A stretch of DNA of 37,002 nt from an uncultured Eubacteriales bacterium (GTDB taxonomy: Bacteria; Bacillota; Clostridia; Oscillospirales; Oscillospiraceae): assembly GCA_900319635.1 (NCBI GenBank), contig ONPF01000015.1, positions 1-37,002 on the forward strand. Direction: 5' to 3'. Below the pieces are notes generated by a model. The model searched no databases, had not been told where the DNA came from, and was given only the letters and a program-made list of their open reading frames with translations. Position numbers and translations under genes: made by a program. Below are positions 15,884-23,083 of this stretch, piece after piece; positions within the stretch are counted from its first letter, which is position 1; each line of letters starts with the position of its first letter.

Positions 15884-15911
15884 AACGCCTTTTACCGCTG
15901 CTCCTCGCCGC
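15804..15911 (+). repeat. Direct repeat, copy 1: sigma 3' end plus signal-peptide start
   Basis: Matches 18109-18216 at a constant offset of 2305 bases, with three mismatches. It contains the last 26 codons of the sigma gene and the first codons of the secreted protein. Confidence 0.9.
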
Positions 15912-17553
15912 GTTGCTTGTGTTTTCCGCCGGGGGAAATACTGAGACGGGAGAGACATGGACAAGTCTGCAGGATCTGCTGGATGCTCCTCTGGAGGAAA
16001 GCCCAGTCTACCGCAGCGGGGATGCAATTCAGACTGTGCATTACTCCTATTCTCCGTCCCCCGCTGTCTTTCGCGGAGAAATACCGTATTTATCCTTCGA
16101 GGACACGCCTCCTGACGGTCTGGATCAGCCCTTGACCCTGGCCGACGCCTACGCCCACCCTGCCATGCAGCAGGCAGCCTTTCTCGTCAGCGGCGGGGAG
16201 CCCCTGGAGACGGAAGAGCAGCTGGAGGATCTGGCCTACACCCTTGCACCCTACCTGCCGTCGCTGCTGGAATCCGAAAGCCCGCCGGAGGATCGCTCTT
16301 CGTTTACACCCGCTCTCATTGGGATATACGGCAGGGGTGTATGTGCGCTCCGTTTTGAACGCGGATATAACATCTATTACCCGCCGGAGCTGCCGGACGT
16401 CACGCGGAACCATATTCGAGACAGGCTGACGGTTTACGTTTCCCTCGAAGACGGCCATGTGATTGCCGTTCAATATAAGCAGGTACAGGGGCATTACCGG
16501 ACGGGCAGTGCTAACGTGACGCAAGCTATATACGAGCGTATGCTGCCGGGTATTCTGATCGACGCGGTGGATCTTCGCTCCGAAGCGATCGGTGAGGAGA
16601 GTCCGCTCCCCTACGACAGTCTTGCGGCGCTGCTGGCCGCGCCTGTCGATCCGCTGCCGGAGCCGGAGGGCGGGGATCTGCTTTATCGGGTCAACTACCG
16701 TCCGGAGGTTCTCCCCTCCCCCTGTCTTCATCTCTCCAGCGCATCCTATCCCTATGCGCGAGCTCCGATCACCCCGGCGGACGCTTTCTGCGACCCTGCC
16801 ATGCAGCAGGCCGCGTATTCCGTAAGTCAGGGGGAGCCGGTTTTTGATGTGGAAACCCTGTCCAGGATGGCCTGGGCTGTCGCGCCGGGCTTATCGCGGT
16901 ATCCGGACCTTGCTCTGTATTACGAAGGAGAAGAGTCGGTCTGGATGCCGGAAAAAGCGATCCTGTACCACAATGAAGTCTGGGTCGTGCTCTATAAGCT
17001 TCAGGAGGAATACGAGCATACCCACGATTTTTCTCACAACAAGAGAAACTATCGGTACAACGATCTGCCGGATGCCGCCCTGGTCGCATTCAGCGCGGCA
17101 GACGGGCACATCCTCTATCTGCAAAACAACTGGAACCAGTTGCTCCCGGGAATCGTGGAAAATGCAGCCGAAGCTCCTGTTGCTCCCCTGCCGGTGGGGC
17201 GGGCGGTAGACAGCGTATTCTACTATTTTCCCCGAAGAGTTTGGTCTCAGAATCCCTACAGCGCCGATTCCATCAATGAGACAGCCCGATACCCCGGCGA
17301 AGAGCTCCAGGCCGGTGCCGCAAGATACGCGGAAGGACTTGATCTTTCCCGGCACGAGGACGCCATGGAATATGCCTGGCGCCTGCTGGATCTGATGCAT
17401 GAGCAGGGGCTCTATCTGGATTCTCTCGCCCCCGACATACTCTATTCCTTCACGGAAAACCTGTGGACGCTTAAGTTGGAGGGGCACCGGGATGAGATCT
17501 GCTTTTCCGCGCTGGACGGGCACATTGTCCACATTTTCACCTATGAACGCTAA
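15880..17553 (+). CDS. Large secreted repeat protein, lipobox cysteine replaced
   Basis: 557 residues, GTG start overlapping the sigma stop (GTGA). The signal peptide MKRLLPLLLAALLVFSAGG matches those of the two later lipoproteins, but the lipobox Cys (LSAC) is Gly here, from a GGG codon where the paralogue has TGC. It may therefore be cleaved and released, or stay membrane-anchored, instead of lipidated. Three copies of an S..DGH motif (DGH at 191, 408, 546) each close a module. Modules 1 and 2 share ADA-(Y/F)-x2-PAMQQAA and LAP segments near residues 88-127 and 299-338. The family is unknown; a PepSY-like repeat is a weak guess. It may be the sensory or effector partner of the ECF system. 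Confidence 0.82.
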   Translation: MKRLLPLLLAALLVFSAGGNTETGETWTSLQDLLDAPLEESPVYRSGDAIQTVHYSYSPSPAVFRGEIPYLSFEDTPPDGLDQPLTLADAYAHPAMQQAAFLVSGGEPLETEEQLEDLAYTLAPYLPSLLESESPPEDRSSFTPALIGIYGRGVCALRFERGYNIYYPPELPDVTRNHIRDRLTVYVSLEDGHVIAVQYKQVQGHYRTGSANVTQAIYERMLPGILIDAVDLRSEAIGEESPLPYDSLAALLAAPVDPLPEPEGGDLLYRVNYRPEVLPSPCLHLSSASYPYARAPITPADAFCDPAMQQAAYSVSQGEPVFDVETLSRMAWAVAPGLSRYPDLALYYEGEESVWMPEKAILYHNEVWVVLYKLQEEYEHTHDFSHNKRNYRYNDLPDAALVAFSAADGHILYLQNNWNQLLPGIVENAAEAPVAPLPVGRAVDSVFYYFPRRVWSQNPYSADSINETARYPGEELQAGAARYAEGLDLSRHEDAMEYAWRLLDLMHEQGLYLDSLAPDILYSFTENLWTLKLEGHRDEICFSALDGHIVHIFTYER

Positions 17554-17580
17554 GGGCTATCCGGAAGGAAGGAGCTTTCC

Positions 17581-18105
17581 ATGAAACGCTGTTGCTTGTT
17601 TCTCCTCGCCGCGCTGCTTTTGCTCTCCGCCTGCGGACAGAGGGAGCCAAAGACTTACAAAATCCTCGGTCAGGCGCGTCTGGAGGACTGCACGCTGAGC
17701 ATCCACTACGATGATGGACACATCCTGCGGCGGCGGCTTTTGTTCCTGGACGAGCTGCTTGACGAAGAGACCGCCTTCACCCATCACACGGTGGTTTCCG
17801 GAACCGAGCTCATGGAAAACGAGCTGTTCCTCGCGCTTCTGGAAAAGCTGGATCCTGCGGAGCTGCCGCCGGAGCAGGATCTGGCAAACTATTCCGGGCG
17901 GATCAGTCCGACGGTGTATTATGTTCTGCGGGATCGGGACGGGAAAAAGCTGTTTGATGTGGGTCTGGGCGGAGACAATGTGAATCCGGAAACCAGTCAG
18001 GCAGAATCGATTGATTTCAACGGGGAGGAAATTCCCTATGACACGCTCTTTTTTTCCTGCGTGGAGTCATATTTGACGGATCCGTATAAATCTCCGGAAT
18101 TCTGA
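17581..18105 (+). CDS. Small lipoprotein, ECF operon
   Basis: 174 residues. The N-terminal signal ends in LLLLSACGQ, a good lipobox (Cys19), so it is probably anchored outside the membrane. The 39 bases encoding the end of the signal (17602-17640) are identical to those in the third paralogue (18206-18244), while the rest of the protein differs. The mature part has one degenerate DDGHIL motif near residue 45 and no recognised domain. ATG 17581 has AAGGAAGGA upstream, 27 bases after the previous stop. Confidence 0.8.
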   Translation: MKRCCLFLLAALLLLSACGQREPKTYKILGQARLEDCTLSIHYDDGHILRRRLLFLDELLDEETAFTHHTVVSGTELMENELFLALLEKLDPAELPPEQDLANYSGRISPTVYYVLRDRDGKKLFDVGLGGDNVNPETSQAESIDFNGEEIPYDTLFFSCVESYLTDPYKSPEF

Positions 18106-18108
18106 TTT

Positions 18109-18216
18109 GCCGCGTCGCCGTCTCCGCCAGTCTCAGCCGCAGCCGAAAGAAGCTGTCCGCGTATCTGACGAAGGAGGGATTTCTGTGAAACGCCTTTTGC
18201 CGCTGCTCCTCGCCGC
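18109..18216 (+). repeat. Direct repeat, copy 2: sigma-gene 3' fragment and signal-peptide start
   Basis: Second copy of 15804-15911. The part before 18185 is a relic of the sigma gene's last codons, now untranslated, carrying the ribosome site (AAGGAGGGA) for the third paralogue. It is direct evidence that this gene arose by tandem duplication of the sigma-end/lipoprotein junction. Confidence 0.9.
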
Positions 18217-19183
18217 GCTGCTTTTGCTCTCCGCCTGCGGACAGGGGGAGAGCCGGACGCTGCAGGCGCTACTGGACGCGCCGGTGGATCCCCTGCCGGA
18301 GCCGAGCGGGGACGGCCTGCTGTTTTCCCTCCGCTATTCCGCGGAGCCCGCGCCTCTGCCGACGCTTTCCCGGGACGGCGAAGCGCTGCCTCTCGCGCTC
18401 TCTGACGCCTATGCCGACCCGGTCTGTCAGCAGGCCATCTATGGGGTGAGCCGCGGCAAGGCGATCGTCACCGTTGAGGAGATCTCCCGCCTGGCCTGGG
18501 CGCTGGCGCCCTGTCTGTCCGCGCTGGACGAAGAGCTGCTCCCGGCTGCTCTGGAGGAGCGGGCCTGGATGCCCTTTTCCGCGACGCAATACTCCGACGG
18601 CGTCTGGGCGATCGACTACTATCTACCCGGGAAATATTGGGATTATCGCGGGCTGTATATGGGCAGCTGTCTTGTGTCCTACGATGAAACGCTGCCCGAT
18701 CTCACAGTCTATTGCAGCGCGGGCGATGGGCATGTGATCTGCGTTGAGAAATGCGTAGGGAATGTCCGCGACGCGCTGCCGGAGATCTGGCAAAACGCCG
18801 CACCTGCGTCAACCTGGGAGCCGGGCAACGGCCACCGCTGCGACGCGCTGTTTCCCGCCGCCCCCTGCCAGAGTCTGGTACGGGAAAACGGCGGCATCCA
18901 CGCGCCGCGGGAGAGTATGCGCGATGCGGACGAAGGGCTGCAGGAGAGCGCCCGCGCCCGCGCCGAGGGGCTTGATTTCTCCCGCCCGGAGGACGCCATG
19001 GAATACGCCTGGCGCCTGTCCACCTGTTTCACGGGCGAACCCACAAGGCTGATCGGCTACAGCAACCACATTTGTGAGCTGCGCTGGGACAACAGCCCTG
19101 TGGCCTGGAACAAAAGCCCCGTCACCGTATTCTTCTCCGGGCTGGACGGGCACATCATCTATGTGGAACGCCGCGGCGTATAG
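18185..19183 (+). CDS. Lipoprotein paralogue with two DGH modules
   Basis: 332 residues from GTG 18185, chosen because it is the exact counterpart of the 15880 start. The signal peptide ends in LLLLSACGQ with lipidation Cys18. It is a shortened paralogue of the 15880 protein: LQALLDAPVDPLPEP, LSDAYADPVCQQAIYGVSRG and LAWALAPCLS match its modules, and the C-terminal EDAMEYAWRL plus GLDGHIIYVERR match its third module. DGH motifs are at residues 181 and 321, against three in the long protein. Function unknown; likely extracytoplasmic. Confidence 0.83.
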   Translation: MKRLLPLLLAALLLLSACGQGESRTLQALLDAPVDPLPEPSGDGLLFSLRYSAEPAPLPTLSRDGEALPLALSDAYADPVCQQAIYGVSRGKAIVTVEEISRLAWALAPCLSALDEELLPAALEERAWMPFSATQYSDGVWAIDYYLPGKYWDYRGLYMGSCLVSYDETLPDLTVYCSAGDGHVICVEKCVGNVRDALPEIWQNAAPASTWEPGNGHRCDALFPAAPCQSLVRENGGIHAPRESMRDADEGLQESARARAEGLDFSRPEDAMEYAWRLSTCFTGEPTRLIGYSNHICELRWDNSPVAWNKSPVTVFFSGLDGHIIYVERRGV

Positions 19184-19197
19184 AAAGGTAGATGCAC

Positions 19198-20199
19198 ATG
19201 AAGGAATATGATCTCTTTTCGTCCATCGGCGAGCTGGACGAAAAGCTGCTGCGCCGCTATGGGCAGGAGCCGACTCCCACGCCCCAGCGGCGCAGGTGGA
19301 TCAGGCAGCTTCTGACCCATGCCATCCTCCTGCTGCTGATTCTGGGGCTGATCGCATGGCTGCTGTTTTGTCGCCGCCCGGCCGAGCCGGAGCTGAATCC
19401 CCCGGATCAAGCGCAGGATTCTTCAGAAGCCGGCTCTTCCCAAGCTGCTGCAGAGAGCAGCGCGCGTTTTGTCGAGCGCGAAGACGGGACTCTCATCGCC
19501 CCCGACGGGACGGAATATGTGTTCCTGGCCAGTGAAGGAATCCTCTATCATCTCGGTGAGTTAGAGTTTGTAGCTTATGTTGAGGGAGAGGCCACAGAGA
19601 ACCATCACTTGGGCGGTTCGATTCAGACCGGCATGTTCTCCATCAAGGACGACCCCACAGATCATCTGCTGATTCGCGAACTGCCCAACAGCGAATGGCG
19701 GGCCATTTATCGCAAAGCCTCCCTGCCGCCCTTTGATTTCTCCCTCGAAAACTGCTGCCGACTGGAGTTCGTCTCCTATGCGGAACTATGTGACGGCAGA
19801 GGCAAACACGTAAGCTGCGGATGCGGGATCACGGATCCGGCAGAGATTTCGGCCTTTCTCTCCACCGTGCGCTCTCAAAAAAGTGCGAAAGAAGCCGGCC
19901 TGCACAATTTGGTTGCCCAGCCCGACGGAACCTTTCATAACTGTTATATTAGCGGTGCAGTTTGCGCCTTTTTTGAGGAAGAGCCGTATCTGGCCGTTCT
20001 CATGTCTGTCACCTCATATAATGATCTGGCCTATTCGATCGAGGTGGATCGTGTTGATCGTGTTCTGCCGGAAGACTGGTTCCTGCGGCTGTTGGGCGAC
20101 AGCGGTACCGGTACCGGTGCCGTACGCATTGAAATAATTCTGCCAGAAGATTGGTTCTTACAGTCCCAGGGCGACAGGGATACCGGCGCTGACGGATAA
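19198..20199 (+). CDS. Single-pass membrane protein, probable anti-sigma factor
   Basis: 333 residues. A short cytoplasmic N-terminus (EYDLFSSIGELDEKLLRRYG) is followed by a basic stretch QRRRWIRQ, one transmembrane helix (about 39-58), a Ser/Ala/Glu-rich linker and a large outside domain with several Cys residues. The IGELDEKLL motif resembles N-termini of membrane proteins that accompany clostridial ECF sigma genes, as far as I recall. Of two close ATGs, 19198 suits the AAAGG site better than 19192. The last 45 residues contain a tandem repeat of LPEDWFL. Last gene of the operon, before a bidirectional terminator. Confidence 0.75.
   Translation: MKEYDLFSSIGELDEKLLRRYGQEPTPTPQRRRWIRQLLTHAILLLLILGLIAWLLFCRRPAEPELNPPDQAQDSSEAGSSQAAAESSARFVEREDGTLIAPDGTEYVFLASEGILYHLGELEFVAYVEGEATENHHLGGSIQTGMFSIKDDPTDHLLIRELPNSEWRAIYRKASLPPFDFSLENCCRLEFVSYAELCDGRGKHVSCGCGITDPAEISAFLSTVRSQKSAKEAGLHNLVAQPDGTFHNCYISGAVCAFFEEEPYLAVLMSVTSYNDLAYSIEVDRVDRVLPEDWFLRLLGDSGTGTGAVRIEIILPEDWFLQSQGDRDTGADG
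20063..20199 (+). repeat. In-frame 75-base tandem repeat at the gene's 3' end
   Basis: The segment from 20063 recurs from 20138 with a 75-base period (25 codons). The copies encode LPEDWFLRLLGDSGTG and LPEDWFLQSQGDRDTG. The second copy runs into the stop, so the C-terminus was extended by duplication. Confidence 0.75.
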
Positions 20200-20262
20200 G
20201 AACGCTTTGAGCAAGAGGATGCGGTTCTTTCGCCCGGGTATGAAAAGCCCAGATACATAAAA

Positions 20263-20289
20263 GCCCCGCGGCAATGCGCCGCGGGGTTT
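20263..20289. terminator. Bidirectional terminator between convergent genes
   Basis: CCCCGCGGC pairs with GCCGCGGGG around a five-base loop, with TTTCC on the plus side and CTTTTAT on the minus side. It can serve the anti-sigma-like gene and the VanX-like gene. Confidence 0.8.
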
Positions 20290-20291
20290 CC

Positions 20292-21200
20292 TTACGGTTC
20301 CGTGTTTTGCAGCTCATCCAGCGGGACGTAGCCCTGCTGGCCAAGGTACTCCACCCGGGCAAAGCCCTTTGCATAGCCCAGGATCGTGAGGCTCGTCCCG
20401 CCCGGGATCCGCGTCAGGGCGGGGGCGTGGGGATCCGGCGCGGTGCGCAGCGTGAGCTCCCGCTCCCCCGCCGGGCAGTAGAGCTGCCCCTCTGCGGGCA
20501 GGCGGATCGCCTCCAGATCCTCATAGGGATAGGCGTCGCTGTCGGTATAGTGCCACCACTCCCCGGCGTAGGGGACGAAGCCCGCAACCACCATGGCCTG
20601 CTCCAGGATCCGGGCGTGCTCCGCCGCCTCCGGGGACACGTCGCTGTAATCCCGGTCGGCCAGAGGGGAAAACTCGTCAAAGCCGGAGGGCATCTCCACC
20701 GGGGAGCCGTCCAGGGCAACAAGCGTTATGTCAACCGTTCCGCCGTTGCTGTGACCGGAGTGTCCGCCGTAGGGGTTCGCCACATAGACCGGGTCGGGGA
20801 CGACGCTCCACAGGACGTACTGGGCGGACTGGGGGCGGAAGGCGTCCCAGATCAGCAGCTCGTAGCCCTGAGCGTTCAGGCTCTCCTCCGCCGCGCGGAG
20901 CTTTTGCACCGTGCCGTATCGCAGCCAGGCCTCCGCAAAATCATAGATGACCTGCCCGGTGAAGTTGTTCTCTCCCGCGTAGCGCAGATCCACCCGGATC
21001 CCCGGCAGCTCTTCCTGCACCCGCAGCAGCTCATCATCTTCCGGCCGGATGGGCAGCACCGGCGTCGTGGGGAGGGCGATGGGCGCCGGCGTCTCTGCCG
21101 AAGGGGGCGGGCTTTCCTGCACGGTTCCCTGCGCGGCCCGGCCTCCGCCGCAGCCGCAGAGCAGCAGACAGAGCAGCAGCACGGCACAAGTTTTTTTCAC
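20292..21200 (-). CDS. VanX-like D-Ala-D-Ala dipeptidase lipoprotein with C-terminal SH3 domain
   Basis: Peptidase M15 family, VanX/DdpX type, on a lipoprotein scaffold. From the GTG at 21200 the signal is MKKTCAVLLLCLLLCGCGGG, with a lipobox (LCGC). ATG 21224, with its own AGAAGGG, is an alternative start. A Pro-rich linker follows. The catalytic zinc site is SGHSNGGTVDITL (SxHxxGxxxD) with the later GEWWHY (ExxH-type), and WDAFRPQSAQ supplies the conserved Arg. The last 60 residues (ELTLRTAPDPHAPALTRIPGG to GYVPLDEL) are a bacterial SH3 domain, likely binding the cell wall. Housekeeping cell-wall D,D-dipeptide turnover is more likely than vancomycin resistance, as no vanH or vanA is nearby. 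Confidence 0.87.
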   Translation of the reverse strand: MKKTCAVLLLCLLLCGCGGGRAAQGTVQESPPPSAETPAPIALPTTPVLPIRPEDDELLRVQEELPGIRVDLRYAGENNFTGQVIYDFAEAWLRYGTVQKLRAAEESLNAQGYELLIWDAFRPQSAQYVLWSVVPDPVYVANPYGGHSGHSNGGTVDITLVALDGSPVEMPSGFDEFSPLADRDYSDVSPEAAEHARILEQAMVVAGFVPYAGEWWHYTDSDAYPYEDLEAIRLPAEGQLYCPAGERELTLRTAPDPHAPALTRIPGGTSLTILGYAKGFARVEYLGQQGYVPLDELQNTEP

Positions 21201-21296
21201 GGCACTCCCCCCTTTCCGGCTCATTATATCCCTTCTCCCTCCCGCGGGCAAGTCGCCCCATCCGCTATTATGAAATCTTCAGATCCACGCATCTTC

Positions 21297-21411
21297 GCCG
21301 GGCACTGCCCGGCGCTGCGGGCGGATTCGCGCAGCCCTGTCCGTGTCTTGCACCCCTTCCGTCACGGCGCTTGCGGGGGACGCGCCGCGACACCTCCCCC
21401 GGAGGGGGAGG
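21297..21411. repeat. Hairpin-rich intergenic segment
   Basis: The gap 21201-21497 holds two compact palindromes: GCCGGGC-act-GCCCGGC (21297-21313) and CCTCCCCC-gga-GGGGGAGG (21393-21411). No gene was found between them. The second resembles a dispersed palindrome of related genomes. The rest of the gap holds the scfA promoter and the VanX-like ribosome sites. Confidence 0.45.
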
Positions 21412-21440
21412 CAATGTTCGGCAAAAAATCCCTGCGCATC

Positions 21441-21469
21441 TTGACTTGCGGGCCGGGGCGTGGTATAAA
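21441..21469 (+). promoter_or_regulatory. Promoter of scfA
   Basis: TTGACT (21441-21446), 17 bases, TATAAA (21464-21469), about 30 bases before the scfA ATG. The ribosome site GGAGGA is at 21485-21490. A strong promoter fits a small peptide made in quantity. Confidence 0.8.
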
Positions 21470-21497
21470 GAAGTATATTCTTTTGGAGGAAACAAAC

Positions 21498-21644
21498 ATG
21501 GAACACATTGTTACCCTGAAGACCCGCAATCTGTGCGACAGCGCTGTGAGCGGCGGCTGCGGCGAGTGCCAGACCTCCTGCCAGTCTGCCTGCAAGACCA
21601 GCTGCGGTATCGCCAACCAGAAGTGCGAGAACACCGAAGACTAA
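21498..21644 (+). CDS. scfA: SCIFF ribosomally made peptide precursor
   Basis: 48-residue precursor of the 'six cysteines in forty-five residues' family, modified by thioether cross-linking by a radical SAM enzyme. The core GGCGECQTSCQSACKTSCG and the NQKCE tail are the family signature; the leader MEHIVTLKTRN is the maturase recognition part. Cys residues are at 13, 21, 24, 28, 32, 36 and 43, making seven, with Cys13 outside the standard six. A hairpin terminator separates it from scfB. SCIFF peptides are nearly universal in Clostridia and their role is not settled. Confidence 0.96.
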   Translation: MEHIVTLKTRNLCDSAVSGGCGECQTSCQSACKTSCGIANQKCENTED

Positions 21645-21659
21645 TCGGGAAACGATCAA

Positions 21660-21689
21660 ATGCCGCCATGATCCATGGCGGCATTTTTT
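21660..21689 (+). terminator. Terminator/attenuator between scfA and scfB
   Basis: An 11-bp perfect stem (ATGCCGCCATG with its complement), a three-base loop and six Ts, 16 bases after scfA and 20 before scfB. It should let most transcripts stop after the peptide gene, giving precursor in excess over maturase. Confidence 0.88.
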
Positions 21690-21709
21690 CATAAGAAGGA
21701 GAAGCATCT

Positions 21710-23083
21710 ATGATCCATCAGTATAAGCTGGGCGGCTACAATATCGTGCTGGATATCTGCTCCGGTGCCGTCCACGCGGTAGACGAGCTGGCCTACGACA
21801 GCATCGCCCTGTACGAGAGCGAGAGCCGGGAGGCCGTCCTCTCCGCCATGGGGGAAAAGTACCCGGAGCTCCCCGCCGCGGAGATCGAGAGCTGCTATGA
21901 CCAGATCACCGCCCTCAGGGACGAGGGGCAGCTCTTCACGCCGGACACCTTCGCCCCCATGGCGGGCAGATTCAAGGAAAAGAGCGCCGGCGTCATCAAG
22001 GCCCTGTGCCTGCACGTGGCGCACACCTGCAACCTGAACTGCTCCTACTGCTTTGCAAGCCAGGGCAAGTACCACGGCGAGCGGGCCATCATGAGCTTCG
22101 AGGTGGGCAAGCGCGCTCTGGACTTTCTCATTGAGCACTCCGGCAAGCGCCGGAACCTGGAGGTGGACTTCTTCGGCGGCGAGCCGCTGATGAACTTCCA
22201 GGTGGTGAAGGATCTGGTGGCCTATGCCCGTGGGCGGGAAAAGGAGGCGGGCAAGAACTTCCGCTTCACCCTGACCACCAACGGCATGCTCATCGACGAT
22301 GAGGTGATCGACTTCTGCAACCGGGAGATGAGCAACGTGGTGCTCTCTCTGGACGGGCGCAAGGAGGTCCACGACCGCTTCCGGGTGGACTATGCCGGCA
22401 ACGGCAGCTGGGAGCGGATCGTGCCCAAGTTCCAGAAGCTGGTGGAGGCTCGCGGCGGCAAGAACTACTACATGCGCGGCACCTTCACCCATGCAAACCC
22501 TGACTTTGTGCAGGACATCCGGCAGATGCTGGAGCTGGGCTTCACCGAGCTCAGCATGGAGCCGGTGGTCTGCGCCCCCGACGACCCCTCCGCCCTCACC
22601 CCGGCGGACATCGAGATCGTGAAGCAGCAGTACGAGGAGCTGGCGGAGCTGATGCGGCAGCGGGACCGGGAAGGCCGCCCCTTCACCTTCTACCACTACA
22701 TGATCGACCTCTCCGGCGGCCCCTGCATCTACAAGCGCATCTCCGGCTGCGGCTCCGGCACGGAGTATATGGCCGTGACCCCCTGGGGCGACCTCTACCC
22801 CTGCCACCAGTTTGTGGGTGAGGAGCGCTTCAAGCTGGGCGACATCTGGAACGGCCTCAATAACCCCCAGGTACAGGGCGAGTTTGCCGCCTGCAACGTC
22901 TACGCCAAGCCCGAGTGCGCCGACTGCTGGGCCAAGCTCTACTGCTCCGGCGGCTGTGCGGCCAACGCCTACCACGCTACCGGCGCCATCACCGGGGTCT
23001 ACGAGGCGGGCTGCGAGCTCTTCCGCAAGCGGATGGAGTGCGCCATCATGCTGGCCGTCTCCCGGGCAGCGGAAGGCCGATGA
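21710..23083 (+). CDS. scfB: SCIFF radical SAM thioether maturase
   Basis: 457 residues. An N-terminal peptide-binding (RRE-like) domain, residues about 1-95, is followed by the radical SAM cluster HTCNLNCSYCF (CxxxCxxC, near residue 105). A SPASM domain then binds auxiliary Fe-S clusters, with Cys residues in SGGPCIYKRISGCGSG, LYPCHQF, CADCWAKLYCSGGC and AGCELF. It forms Cys-to-alpha-carbon thioether links in ScfA. AGAAGGAGA precedes ATG 21710. Its stop overlaps the next gene (ATGA), tying the maturase to a PLP enzyme. Confidence 0.96.
   Translation: MIHQYKLGGYNIVLDICSGAVHAVDELAYDSIALYESESREAVLSAMGEKYPELPAAEIESCYDQITALRDEGQLFTPDTFAPMAGRFKEKSAGVIKALCLHVAHTCNLNCSYCFASQGKYHGERAIMSFEVGKRALDFLIEHSGKRRNLEVDFFGGEPLMNFQVVKDLVAYARGREKEAGKNFRFTLTTNGMLIDDEVIDFCNREMSNVVLSLDGRKEVHDRFRVDYAGNGSWERIVPKFQKLVEARGGKNYYMRGTFTHANPDFVQDIRQMLELGFTELSMEPVVCAPDDPSALTPADIEIVKQQYEELAELMRQRDREGRPFTFYHYMIDLSGGPCIYKRISGCGSGTEYMAVTPWGDLYPCHQFVGEERFKLGDIWNGLNNPQVQGEFAACNVYAKPECADCWAKLYCSGGCAANAYHATGAITGVYEAGCELFRKRMECAIMLAVSRAAEGR

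Noticed and set aside
20292-21200. Vancomycin resistance determinant
   Set aside because: There is no vanH, vanA or vanS/R nearby, and the protein is exported with an SH3 domain.
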